Below are positions 1 to 5,791 of a stretch of DNA of 5,865 nucleotides, piece by piece. Both the position numbers and the translations under genes were made by a program. The first letter of the stretch is position 1, and every line of letters begins with the position of its first letter. The notes beneath the pieces are model-generated. The model made no database searches and was not told where the DNA came from. It saw only the letters and a program-made list of their open reading frames with translations. Source of the stretch: Oscillospiraceae bacterium (GTDB lineage: Bacteria; Bacillota; Clostridia; Oscillospirales; Oscillospiraceae); the NCBI GenBank assembly GCA_017521875.1, contig JAFXBH010000097.1:1-5865 (forward strand), written 5' to 3'.

Positions 1-612
1 GCCGTCGGCAGACTGATTACACCCACTGAAATCCGCTACAACGGTATGATCCTCTTTGCGGTGGTGGGCGTGGTTGTGAATTTCTGCGCTGCATTTTTTA
101 CCCGGGAGGGGGATTCCCTGAATCAAAAGGCCGTTAATCTCCATATGCTGGAGGATGTGCTGGGGTGGGCTGTGGTGCTGATCGGCGCGATCGTAATGCG
201 GTTTACTGATTTCGTGCTGATAGATCCTATCATGTCCATTGGTGTGGCGGTGTTCATTTTCATCAATGCCATTAAAAATCTCAAAGAAGCCCTGGACCTG
301 TTTTTGGAAAAGACCCCCCAGGGCGTGGATGTAGAGGAAATTAAGGAACACCTGATGGAAGTGGAAGGCGTTTTAGATGTCCACCATATCCATATTTGGA
401 GTATGGACGGCCATAACAACTACGCCACGATGCATATCGTAACCAATGCAGACGCCTATGGAATTAAGGAAAAGATTCGGGAAGAACTGCAGGAACACGG
501 CATCGGCCACGCTACCCTGGAATTGGAACGGGAGGGAGAACACTGCCACGATACCCATTGCCATGTGGAGCATACCGCCCATTCCGGCCATCACCACCAT
601 CACCACCATTGA
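1..612 (+). CDS. Cation diffusion facilitator (CDF) metal exporter, 5'-truncated by the window
   Basis: The frame is open from base 1, so the ATG at 46 is internal and the true start lies upstream; 203 C-terminal residues are visible. CDF proteins exchange cytoplasmic Zn2+ or similar divalent metals for protons across the inner membrane. What is seen: the end of one membrane helix region (about residues 16-33), then the HxxxD metal-site motif of TM5 (HMLED, residues 48-52) followed by LGWAVVLIGA, TM6 (about 73-92, including DPIMS), and the cytoplasmic ferredoxin-like domain (about 105-175) with the family's V-HHIHIWSMDG stretch. The tail (residues 181-203) has 13 His and 2 Cys, ending in seven His. 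The first metal-site motif (TM2) is outside the window, so Zn versus Fe/Mn specificity cannot be judged; the TM5 HxxxD form and His-rich tail favour zinc. The gene closes with a terminator at 621-655 and is not part of the next operon. Confidence 0.93.
   Translation, partial: AVGRLITPTEIRYNGMILFAVVGVVVNFCAAFFTREGDSLNQKAVNLHMLEDVLGWAVVLIGAIVMRFTDFVLIDPIMSIGVAVFIFINAIKNLKEALDLFLEKTPQGVDVEEIKEHLMEVEGVLDVHHIHIWSMDGHNNYATMHIVTNADAYGIKEKIREELQEHGIGHATLELEREGEHCHDTHCHVEHTAHSGHHHHHHH
589..609 (+). repeat. Seven-codon polyhistidine tract (CAT/CAC, 9-bp period)
   Basis: The last seven sense codons of the CDF gene are CAT CAC CAC CAT CAC CAC CAT, a run with a 9-bp period that encodes a natural His7 C terminus. 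It follows a His/Cys-dotted segment (531-588). CDF transporters often carry His-rich loops or tails that bind metal; a terminal uninterrupted run is less usual. Its length could vary by replication slippage. Confidence 0.9.
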
Positions 613-620
613 TACAACCT

Positions 621-655
621 AGACCCGGGATACCTTTCTTAGGTGTCCCGGGTCT
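621..655 (+). terminator. Intrinsic terminator after the CDF gene
   Basis: AGACCCGGGA (621-630) pairs perfectly with TCCCGGGTCT (646-655). The stem continues through a U-G wobble (631/645) and ACCT/AGGT (632-635/641-644), giving about 15 pairs around a TTCTT loop. A pyrimidine-rich stretch with scattered T follows (TCTGTCTTCTG) rather than a clean U run. It starts 8 nt after the stop codon, so it most likely ends the CDF transcript. Confidence 0.85.
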
Positions 656-671
656 TCTGTCTTCTGAAAAA

Positions 672-688
672 TTATCGAAAAACGATAA
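672..688. promoter_or_regulatory. Operator-like inverted repeat 1 (TTATCG-N5-CGATAA)
   Basis: A perfect 6-bp dyad, TTATCG (672-677) and CGATAA (683-688), is separated by five A. Its centre at 680 is 22 bp upstream of the centre of the second dyad, and both have the form TTATYG-N5-CRATAA. Inferred to be a regulator-binding half of a two-site operator, probably for the HTH protein encoded at 1239-1448. It lies just upstream of the -35 box. Confidence 0.6.
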
Positions 689-689
689 C

Positions 690-714
690 AAAATTATTGA
701 CAAACAATAATTTT
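690..714. promoter_or_regulatory. Operator-like inverted repeat 2, overlapping the -35 box
   Basis: AAAATTATTG (690-699) is exactly complementary to CAATAATTTT (705-714) around ACAAA. The core TTATTG-N5-CAATAA (694-710) matches the layout of dyad 1. The -35 hexamer TTGACA (697-702) sits inside it, so a bound protein would block RNA polymerase; repression is the simplest reading. It could also form an RNA or cruciform hairpin, but it is upstream of the expected transcript start and so is more likely a DNA site. Confidence 0.65.
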
Positions 715-724
715 ATGATATGAT
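697..724 (+). promoter_or_regulatory. Sigma-A-type promoter of the DUF2975 operon
   Basis: A consensus -35 TTGACA (697-702), a 16-bp spacer and a -10 TATGAT (719-724, 5 of 6 consensus) predict a start near 731 and a leader of about 26 nt. It is the only good promoter seen before the five-gene operon, and it is preceded by the CDF terminator, so the operon is probably an independent unit. Confidence 0.75.
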
Positions 725-743
725 GATCACAGAAATACTCTTT

Positions 744-750
744 GGAGGTG
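744..750 (+). promoter_or_regulatory. Ribosome binding site fixing the ATG at 757
   Basis: GGAGGTG lies 6 nt before ATG 757. A TTG at 742 is in the same frame, but it would put the Shine-Dalgarno sequence inside the coding region and has none of its own, so ATG 757 is taken as the start. Confidence 0.85.
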
Positions 751-756
751 CTTATT

Positions 757-1224
757 ATGTGGAATAGAAAACAATCCGTCACCCTTTCGCTGGTAGTCTG
801 TTTTGTAGTTTCGCTGATTCTGACGGCAGGTTTGTTTGCAGGGCCGTGGGCAGTAAAACTGTGGTTTTGCTCCTTCCGGGGGTGGGAGGAAGACAGTGCG
901 GCAATGACCCGGATGCTTACCTTATTCAAGGTTTGCTTTTATCCCTGCGCAGTCCTTGCCTATGTAACCCTCTACAGTTTGATCCGACTCTTGCGGAACA
1001 TTAAAAGCGATGCCATTTTTATTACGCTCAATGTAAAATATCTTCGCCGGATCTCCTGGTGTTGTATTATCGTATCAATGATTACGCTGATTGCCGGAAT
1101 TCTTTACATACCCTATTTGTTTATATGTGTTGCCGCCGGATTTATGGGGCTTATGCTCCGTGTGGTGAAAAATGTAATGGAAAACGCGGTGCAGATCAAG
1201 GAAGAAAACGAATTGACCATTTAA
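757..1224 (+). CDS. DUF2975 family membrane protein
   Basis: 155 residues from ATG 757, chosen because GGAGGTG sits 6 nt upstream. Hydrophobic segments at about residues 8-30, 55-76, 100-116 and 118-136 give four membrane helices, the usual DUF2975 layout. The cytoplasmic segment between helices 2 and 3 carries the family-like stretch LLRNIKSDAIFITLNVKYLR (77-97 region), and the protein ends in KEENELTI, close to the acidic ENDLTI-type ending of DUF2975 members. Such proteins are commonly encoded next to a small YozG-type regulator, as here (14 nt to the next start). No biochemical function is established; a membrane partner or signal input for the adjacent HTH protein is a guess. It is the first gene after the operator/promoter region. 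Confidence 0.85.
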   Translation: MWNRKQSVTLSLVVCFVVSLILTAGLFAGPWAVKLWFCSFRGWEEDSAAMTRMLTLFKVCFYPCAVLAYVTLYSLIRLLRNIKSDAIFITLNVKYLRRISWCCIIVSMITLIAGILYIPYLFICVAAGFMGLMLRVVKNVMENAVQIKEENELTI

Positions 1225-1238
1225 GCGGGGTAGGGCGT

Positions 1239-1448
1239 ATGATTGAAATTGATTTGGATGTAATGCTGGCTATGCGGAAAATGACCTCTGCGGAACTGGC
1301 AGATAGAATCGACATCACACCGGCAAATCTTTCCATTCTGAAGACTGGTAAGGCAAAGGCTATTCGCTTCTCCACGCTGGAGGCCATTTGCAGGACATTG
1401 GATTGCCAACCCGGTGATATCATCAAATATAAAAGGGAGGAATTGTAA
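1239..1448 (+). CDS. Small Cro/C1-type HTH transcriptional regulator (YozG-like)
   Basis: 69 residues, essentially one XRE/Cro helix-turn-helix domain. The open frame runs back to 1059 inside the previous gene, but ATG 1239 gives exactly the YozG-type length and is preceded by AGGG at 1232-1235, a weak and rather close ribosome site suggesting modest or coupled translation. Helices seen: about 5-13, the HTH pair SAELADRI (17-24) and TPANLSILK (28-36, recognition helix), then FSTLEAICRTL (44-54) and the CQPGDII turn (56-62) typical of the family. It has no ligand or dimerisation domain beyond the HTH. Its stop overlaps the next start (TAATG, 1446-1450). It probably binds the two dyads at 672-714 and represses its own operon; this is inferred from position and symmetry. 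Confidence 0.9.
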   Translation: MIEIDLDVMLAMRKMTSAELADRIDITPANLSILKTGKAKAIRFSTLEAICRTLDCQPGDIIKYKREEL

Positions 1449-3049
1449 TGGAGATATATCCTGAACAGCAGAACGGATGCCTACCTGAACAGTTGACCCA
1501 GCCGGAAGAAACTTCTCTGTTTCCTATGACCAGGCGGGATGCTGCCTTTGCAGTCGGGGGATTGATCATCAGTGTATTTACTGCCATCTATGGCGTTTTC
1601 GGTGGGTTTGCGTTGGGGTATACGGTGTCTGCAGCGGCTATGTTTATCCTGTTTGCAGTGTATTTTGCAAAGGGCGGTAAGGCACAGGCGTTCCCAATTC
1701 TTTGCGGTCTGTTGGCCTTGGCCAACACAGCGGTGTTTCTCTGTACTACTAACGGAAGCGTCCGATTCTTCGGATTTTTGGTAACAATTGCCCTGTCCCT
1801 GACCTGCTTCGACGGTCTTGCTGCCGGCGGGACAACGGGCAACCGTCAAACGGTGCATTTGTTCTGCAAAGCGATTGCCACAATCGGGCATATCGGTGTG
1901 ACACTTCGCTCTGTGTTTACAGACCGCACCGGTCACAAAAAAGTGGTGGGCAAAGCCCTTTTGGGTCTTGCAGGAGCAGTGCCTGTGTTGATTGTGGTTG
2001 TCCCGTTGCTGGTCTCCTCGGATGATGCTTTCCGGGGGATGGTGGACCGGATGTTTGCCGATACCGGAAAGACCTTGGTAAAGGCGAATTTTGGTGTGGT
2101 GCTGGCTATGTTTGCTGTGTCCTACGGTTTTTCTCTTAAGACGGGTCGCACCGTGCAGCAAAAAAAGGGCACATTTGGCGGTATGGAAAATGTGTATATT
2201 CTGTCCTTCCTGACCGCTATATCCCTGTGTTACCTGCTGTACCTGTTCTCTCAACTGGCTTACTTTTTCAGCGCCTTCAAGGGCTTTCTGCCGGAGGGAG
2301 GAATCACCTACGCCCAGTATGCCCGGAAAGGCTTTTTTGAAATGTGCACCATTGCGGTGATCAATTTGGCGATTGTATTTGTGGCACTGTTTCTGGCAAA
2401 GAAACAAAATGGCAAGGCCTGCCACGGAATCCGTCTGCTGGCCACCTTTATCGCTGTGTTTACCTTGGTAATCATTGCCACAGCAATCTCCAAAATGGTA
2501 CTGTATATAGATACCTACGGAATGACTGTGCGGCGTTTGACCACCAGTGCCTTCATGGTGTTTTTAGCGGTGGTGTTTGCGAGTGTTATTCTGCGAATCT
2601 ATTTCTTGAAAATCAATATTGTCAAGACGGCCCTGCTCACTGCAGGCTGCATCGTTCTGCTTTTAGGCGTGATCAATGTGAACCGGGTTTGCGCAGAGTA
2701 TAACTATCGCAGTTACCTGAACGGCAACCTGAAGAACATAGATGTTGAGGCAATCTATGATTTGGGGGATGAGGGAATTCCTTACATCACACAATTGGCC
2801 GCAGACGAAGATCCGGTGGTTGCCGGAGCGGCAAAACAGTATTTGGCAAGAGCCTGCCTGCGGGATTATTTTGAAAATATGTCCGCTTCTCCGTCTGTGA
2901 CCGTGGAGAAACTGCAGAAGAATGAGAAAGACAAGGAATTCTCTAAATTCAACCTACCCAGAGCCGCGGCCTATGAAAGTCTGTATCGGTATGTAGAGGA
3001 ACATCCTGAATTTGCTACCAAGTGCCGCAGTTACTTGAAAAATAACTAA
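1448..3049 (+). CDS. DUF4173 (DUF4153-like) polytopic membrane protein
   Basis: 533 residues. ATG 1448 overlaps the regulator's TAA by one base and has a strong GGGAGG (1435-1440) 7 nt upstream, so translation is probably coupled. A polar N terminus (1-30) is followed by about 10-11 hydrophobic segments: roughly 33-52, 56-75, 80-99, 105-121, 168-189, 213-229, 249-275, 296-317, 328-352, 366-387 and 393-411. Family-like landmarks are VSSDDAF (189-195) after a long helix, TYAQYARKGFFEMC (287-300), and YIDTYGMTVRR (353-363). The last 120 residues are hydrophilic, with a helical LGDEGIPYITQLAADEDP segment (439-456) resembling a HEAT-like repeat. The function of the family is unknown; an envelope or transport-related role is only inferred from topology. 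It is the largest product of the operon and its likely core component. Confidence 0.88.
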   Translation: MEIYPEQQNGCLPEQLTQPEETSLFPMTRRDAAFAVGGLIISVFTAIYGVFGGFALGYTVSAAAMFILFAVYFAKGGKAQAFPILCGLLALANTAVFLCTTNGSVRFFGFLVTIALSLTCFDGLAAGGTTGNRQTVHLFCKAIATIGHIGVTLRSVFTDRTGHKKVVGKALLGLAGAVPVLIVVVPLLVSSDDAFRGMVDRMFADTGKTLVKANFGVVLAMFAVSYGFSLKTGRTVQQKKGTFGGMENVYILSFLTAISLCYLLYLFSQLAYFFSAFKGFLPEGGITYAQYARKGFFEMCTIAVINLAIVFVALFLAKKQNGKACHGIRLLATFIAVFTLVIIATAISKMVLYIDTYGMTVRRLTTSAFMVFLAVVFASVILRIYFLKINIVKTALLTAGCIVLLLGVINVNRVCAEYNYRSYLNGNLKNIDVEAIYDLGDEGIPYITQLAADEDPVVAGAAKQYLARACLRDYFENMSASPSVTVEKLQKNEKDKEFSKFNLPRAAAYESLYRYVEEHPEFATKCRSYLKNN

Positions 3050-3067
3050 TGAAAAAAACACATCAAG

Positions 3068-3074
3068 AAAGGAG
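3068..3074 (+). promoter_or_regulatory. Ribosome binding site fixing the GTG at 3082
   Basis: AAAGGAG ends 7 nt before GTG 3082. The in-frame ATG at 3049, which overlaps the previous stop as TAATG, has no Shine-Dalgarno match upstream, so the GTG is preferred. Confidence 0.75.
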
Positions 3075-3081
3075 AAACTCT

Positions 3082-3756
3082 GTGAAACACAAATATGCAC
3101 TTTACCCCATTATTATGAGTATCTGTGCCCTATGTTGTTTCCTGGGGGTATTGCTTGTCTTTGCAAGCGCGGTGCAGCCGCCTTGGGGGAGAGTAGCGTT
3201 TCTGATTTTTCCTGCGTTGGTGCTTGGCCTGTTTGGATTCCTGGCCGCAAAAGGGAAATTGCGCCTGTCTGCCACAATCGCCTGGACAACGGCGCTTTCC
3301 GTTCTCCTTTTCTTCGCATCCGTGTTTTATGTATCCGTCCTTTGTGTGTGGACGGCAACCACTACCACCACAGATATCCACTTTTACAGCCGCGCCTACG
3401 GGCAGATTGCAGAGGAGGACAGTGTGCAGGAAGTGTTCCCCCAATCCATTCCCGCCGATGCAAAGGATATAACATTTACTTACTGTCCGCAATTTTTGCA
3501 GGGCGGCGAAGAGTTTATACTATCCTATACTACAACAGATGAAATACTGTCGAACTGGACAACCCGCTTGAAAAGGGAAGCGGAGTGGATTGGTCCAAAT
3601 CAGCAATGGTATTCAGAAAACAACTGGTCTTTCGATGGCGTTTACGGAACACGGTACCAACTGGACTGGGACGGTGGCTCTAACCACGGGGAAATATGCT
3701 ATGTGCTGATCGACGAAGAGAACCGTCAAATTACATTTTACTATTCCCATTGGTGA
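3082..3756 (+). CDS. Membrane protein with soluble C-terminal domain, unknown function
   Basis: 224 residues from GTG 3082 (AAAGGAG 7 nt upstream); starting at ATG 3049 would add 11 charged residues without a ribosome site. Three hydrophobic helices at about 8-28, 37-55 and 65-90 are followed by a roughly 130-residue soluble domain. By helix count and the positive N terminus (VKHK), that domain should lie outside the cytoplasm. It is rich in Thr, Trp, Tyr and acidic residues and contains FPQSIPADAKDITFTYCPQF (119-138) followed by LQGGEEFILSY (139-149), which resembles a segment I associate with uncharacterised Firmicute surface proteins, although no family can be named. It is the fourth gene of the operon, 32 nt after the DUF4173 stop. 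A sensor or interaction domain facing the envelope is possible but unproven. Confidence 0.8.
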   Translation: MKHKYALYPIIMSICALCCFLGVLLVFASAVQPPWGRVAFLIFPALVLGLFGFLAAKGKLRLSATIAWTTALSVLLFFASVFYVSVLCVWTATTTTTDIHFYSRAYGQIAEEDSVQEVFPQSIPADAKDITFTYCPQFLQGGEEFILSYTTTDEILSNWTTRLKREAEWIGPNQQWYSENNWSFDGVYGTRYQLDWDGGSNHGEICYVLIDEENRQITFYYSHW

Positions 3757-3793
3757 TGCAGCAGAAAAAAGAACGAAAATATGGAGGTCTGGT

Positions 3794-4090
3794 ATGTTCC
3801 AACAACCAATCTTCCAAATCGATATCCCCACGGTTACTGCCTTTATTGCTGTGATCATCACTCTGCTGGCGCAACTTCTGCTCTGTTTTAAGGCGAAAAA
3901 GATGTGGATAAAAATCCTGCCGTCTGCCTTGTTCTCCGTATCCGCGCTGGTGTTTTATATTTGCTGCCGCGTGGTAGGCGGCTGGGACGGTATGGGCTAT
4001 TTGTACTTTGCGCTTTTGTCCTTTGTGTTGATAGTTATATGCGGCATTGGTTGGGGCATCTGGGCAATGGCAAGTCAACGCCATTTATAA
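3794..4090 (+). CDS. Small three-helix membrane protein, unknown function
   Basis: 98 residues; ATG 3794 has GGAGG (3783-3787) 6 nt upstream, which argues for a real gene. Hydrophobic segments at about 13-32, 41-60 and 67-93 leave almost no soluble part. A basic KAKKMWIK stretch (33-40) between helices 1 and 2 suggests that this loop is cytoplasmic, placing the N terminus outside. A GGWDGMG turn (62-68) links helices 2 and 3. No family is recognised. It is the last gene of the operon, 37 nt after the previous stop with no terminator between them, and 5 nt before the hairpin terminator. It may be an accessory subunit of the other membrane proteins; this is inference from position only. Confidence 0.78.
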   Translation: MFQQPIFQIDIPTVTAFIAVIITLLAQLLLCFKAKKMWIKILPSALFSVSALVFYICCRVVGGWDGMGYLYFALLSFVLIVICGIGWGIWAMASQRHL

Positions 4091-4095
4091 ACGCA

Positions 4096-4123
4096 ACCCC
4101 CTGTGACTTTTGTCATAGGGGGT
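4096..4123 (+). terminator. Intrinsic terminator of the DUF2975 operon
   Basis: ACCCCCTGTGAC (4096-4107) pairs with GTCATAGGGGGT (4112-4123), 12 pairs including one G-U, around a TTTT loop. A T-rich but interrupted stretch (GTTTATATTG) follows. It begins 5 nt after the stop of the 98-residue gene and separates this operon from the ABC exporter genes. Confidence 0.85.
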
Positions 4124-4201
4124 GTTTATATTGTGGGGTTGTGCCGATGAACCGACGAATGTGACCGATCAGTCCAAAATACATTTTTTCCCGAAAAAGA
4201 A

Positions 4202-4210
4202 TGGTATAAT
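4202..4210 (+). promoter_or_regulatory. Extended -10 promoter of the ABC exporter operon
   Basis: TGGTATAAT is a perfect TGnTATAAT extended -10 element. The region 17-18 bp upstream (CATTTT / ACATTT) has no good -35 match, which extended -10 promoters can tolerate. The start is predicted near 4217, giving a leader of about 27 nt to ATG 4244. The position just after a terminator supports independent transcription of the ABC genes. Confidence 0.7.
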
Positions 4211-4243
4211 CCCAGTGAAAATCCGTCACAGGGAGGAAAATCC

Positions 4244-4972
4244 ATGGATGCCATTCGTACCGTAAATCTTACAAAGAAATATGGGGATACCATAGCAGTC
4301 CAACATTTGAATTTGCAAATCCGACAGGGAGAACTGTTTTCATTGCTGGGCGTCAATGGGGCGGGGAAAAGCACTGTTATTAAAATGCTGTCTTGCCTGA
4401 CCCAGCCCACAGAGGGGGATGCCTTTCTGAATGAAAAAAGTATTTGCAAGAATGCATCTGCCATCAAATCCTTTATAGCCGTATCCCCTCAGGAAAGCGC
4501 CATAGCGCCGGGGCTTTCAGTTCGGGAGAATCTGGAATTGGTGTGCGGCATTTACGGACTGGACAAAAATGAGCGCAGAGAACGGGTTGCAGAATTGTCC
4601 CACCAGTTAGGACTGACCCACTTGCTGGAGAAAAAAGCGAGACACCTGTCCGGCGGTTGGCAGCGGAGACTGAGCATTGCCATGGCGCTGATCACCCAGC
4701 CGGAGATTCTGTTCCTGGATGAGCCTACGCTGGGATTGGATGTACTGGCCCGCAGTGATCTGTGGGAGTTGATCCGCAGTTTGAAGGGGAAGGTAACAAT
4801 CGTCCTGACAACCCATTATCTGCAGGAGGCAGAAGCTCTTTCCGACCGAATCGCCATTATGAAAGAGGGTAGGGTGCTGATTTGCGGCACGGCCGAGGAA
4901 ATCAAAAAGAAGACCGATACAGATGACTTTGAAAAGGCGTTTATTCGTGTCGTAAAGGAGGCAGAGAAATGA
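4244..4972 (+). CDS. ABC transporter ATP-binding protein (DrrA/CcmA-like, ABC-2 exporter)
   Basis: 242 residues; GGGAGG (4231-4236) lies 7 nt before ATG 4244. This nucleotide-binding subunit hydrolyses ATP on the cytoplasmic side to power export through the permease encoded next. All canonical motifs are present: an aromatic A-loop Tyr (Y13), Walker A GVNGAGKST (36-44), Q-loop Q83, signature LSGGW (135-139, followed by QRRLSIA), Walker B ILFLDE (155-160 with catalytic E160), D-loop GLD (164-166) and H-loop H191. Trp at the fifth signature position is common in DrrA/CcmA/NodI-type ABC-2 ATPases, so the enzyme should be active. Length is that of a bare NBD with a short C-terminal tail. The stop overlaps the permease start by 4 nt (ATGA). 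The substrate (antibiotic, lipid, polysaccharide, peptide or heme-like) cannot be told from the sequence. Confidence 0.95.
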   Translation: MDAIRTVNLTKKYGDTIAVQHLNLQIRQGELFSLLGVNGAGKSTVIKMLSCLTQPTEGDAFLNEKSICKNASAIKSFIAVSPQESAIAPGLSVRENLELVCGIYGLDKNERRERVAELSHQLGLTHLLEKKARHLSGGWQRRLSIAMALITQPEILFLDEPTLGLDVLARSDLWELIRSLKGKVTIVLTTHYLQEAEALSDRIAIMKEGRVLICGTAEEIKKKTDTDDFEKAFIRVVKEAEK

Positions 4973-5700
4973 GAATGCTGATGTTTGCAGACCGAAACAG
5001 AAAAGAGATCCTCCGGGATCCTACATCCTTGATATTCGGTCTGGGATTTCCTGTGGCATTGATCCTGATGCTCACCGCGATACAGGCCAGTATACCTGTG
5101 AGCCTGTTTGAACTGCAACATTTAACACCGGGTATTACAGTATTCGGACTGTCGTTTATCACATTGTTTTCGGCAACTGTGATTGCCAAAGACAGAGGCA
5201 GTTCTTTTCTGCAAAGACTGTATACCACACCGCTCACACCTGGAGATTTTATTCTTGGCTATACCTTGCCGCTGATACCAATTGGCGTAGCGCAAAGTGG
5301 AATTTGCTACCTTGTTGCCATTATTCTGGGATTGGAAGTAAGCGGGAATATGTTGTATTCCATTATTGCCACTGTTCCCATTTCTGTTCTCTATATTGCT
5401 CTGGGACTTCTTTGTGGCAGTGTGCTGAATGAAAAACAGGTAGGGGGAATCTGTGGCGCACTGTTGACCAACCTGTCTGCTTGGTTGTCCGGTATTTGGT
5501 TTGAACTTGATTTGGTGGGTGGGGTGTTTCGTAAGATCGCCTATGCGCTGCCATTTGTCCACGCAGTAGACCTGCAGCGGGTGATTATGGCAGGAGATTT
5601 TGCCGGTATCTTTCCCCACATTTGGTGGGTGCTGGGATATGCTGCGGCGTTGCTGATAGCGGCCATATTTTTATTTCTGCGACAGATGAAGAAACAGTAA
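4969..5700 (+). CDS. ABC-2 type transporter permease
   Basis: 243 residues; AAAGGAGG (4954-4961) sits 7 nt before ATG 4969, although in-frame ATGs at 4975 and 4981 follow closely. This is the membrane half of the exporter and is expected to dimerise and pair with two copies of the preceding ATPase. The cytoplasmic N terminus (RNRKEILRDP, about 9-18) leads into hydrophobic helices at about 20-38, 53-68, 91-115, 125-147, 150-170 and 209-238. The stretch LFSATVIAKDRGSSFLQRLY (66-85) followed by TTPLTPGDFILGY is the conserved cytoplasmic region of ABC2_membrane permeases, which docks on the ATPase. Six helices and this length match a standard half-size permease. The 4-nt overlap with the ATPase indicates coupled translation. 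No regulator or self-resistance gene adjoins to hint at the substrate. Confidence 0.93.
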   Translation: MRMLMFADRNRKEILRDPTSLIFGLGFPVALILMLTAIQASIPVSLFELQHLTPGITVFGLSFITLFSATVIAKDRGSSFLQRLYTTPLTPGDFILGYTLPLIPIGVAQSGICYLVAIILGLEVSGNMLYSIIATVPISVLYIALGLLCGSVLNEKQVGGICGALLTNLSAWLSGIWFELDLVGGVFRKIAYALPFVHAVDLQRVIMAGDFAGIFPHIWWVLGYAAALLIAAIFLFLRQMKKQ

Positions 5701-5768
5701 CCGATTTGTGTGCCGGTGTCCTGTTAGGGTGTCTGGTAATACAAACAATGTGGCCGGACTCGATTTGC
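5701..5768. other. Non-coding spacer after the ABC permease
   Basis: Between the permease stop and the first hairpin there is no open frame with a ribosome site and no convincing promoter. Possible weak elements are TGGTAATAC (about 5735-5743) and TTGCAT (5765-5770), neither with a good partner. If the downstream RNA is longer than drawn, this stretch may be its 5' part. Confidence 0.4.
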
Positions 5769-5791
5769 ATTTTCTCCCGTTGGGAGAAAAT
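5769..5791. repeat. Perfect 10-bp inverted repeat (hairpin)
   Basis: ATTTTCTCCC (5769-5778) and GGGAGAAAAT (5782-5791) pair perfectly around a GTT loop. It lies 68 nt after the permease stop and could end the ABC transcript, but no U run follows on either strand, so it is not a textbook intrinsic terminator. It may instead be the first stem of the structured RNA that seems to follow. Confidence 0.7.

Noticed and set aside
1..9. GCCGTCGGC at both window start and 5811-5819 as a terminal direct repeat of a mobile element
   Set aside because: It is only 9 bp, GC-rich and self-complementary. The first copy lies inside the CDF coding frame, the second inside the RNA candidate, and there is no transposase or recombinase between them.
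742..756. TTG at 742 as an earlier start of the DUF2975 gene
   Set aside because: It overlaps the ribosome binding site of ATG 757 and has no Shine-Dalgarno sequence of its own.
1481..2425. Long 314-codon open frame on the minus strand
   Set aside because: It lies wholly antisense to the DUF4173 gene. Its translation is rich in His, Gln, Lys and Cys with no domain or membrane pattern, while the + strand frame has family landmarks and a ribosome site.
3049..3081. ATG at 3049 (TAATG overlap) as start of the fourth operon gene
   Set aside because: No Shine-Dalgarno match lies upstream, whereas GTG 3082 has AAAGGAG at ideal spacing. It remains a possible coupled alternative start.
4163..4174. 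Imperfect dyad GACCGATCAGTC upstream of the ABC promoter as an operator
   Set aside because: It is short, has a mismatch, has no second copy, and no regulator is encoded nearby. Chance is a sufficient explanation.
5122..5619. 165-codon open frame on the minus strand
   Set aside because: It is antisense to the ABC permease, with low-complexity polar composition and no recognisable domain.
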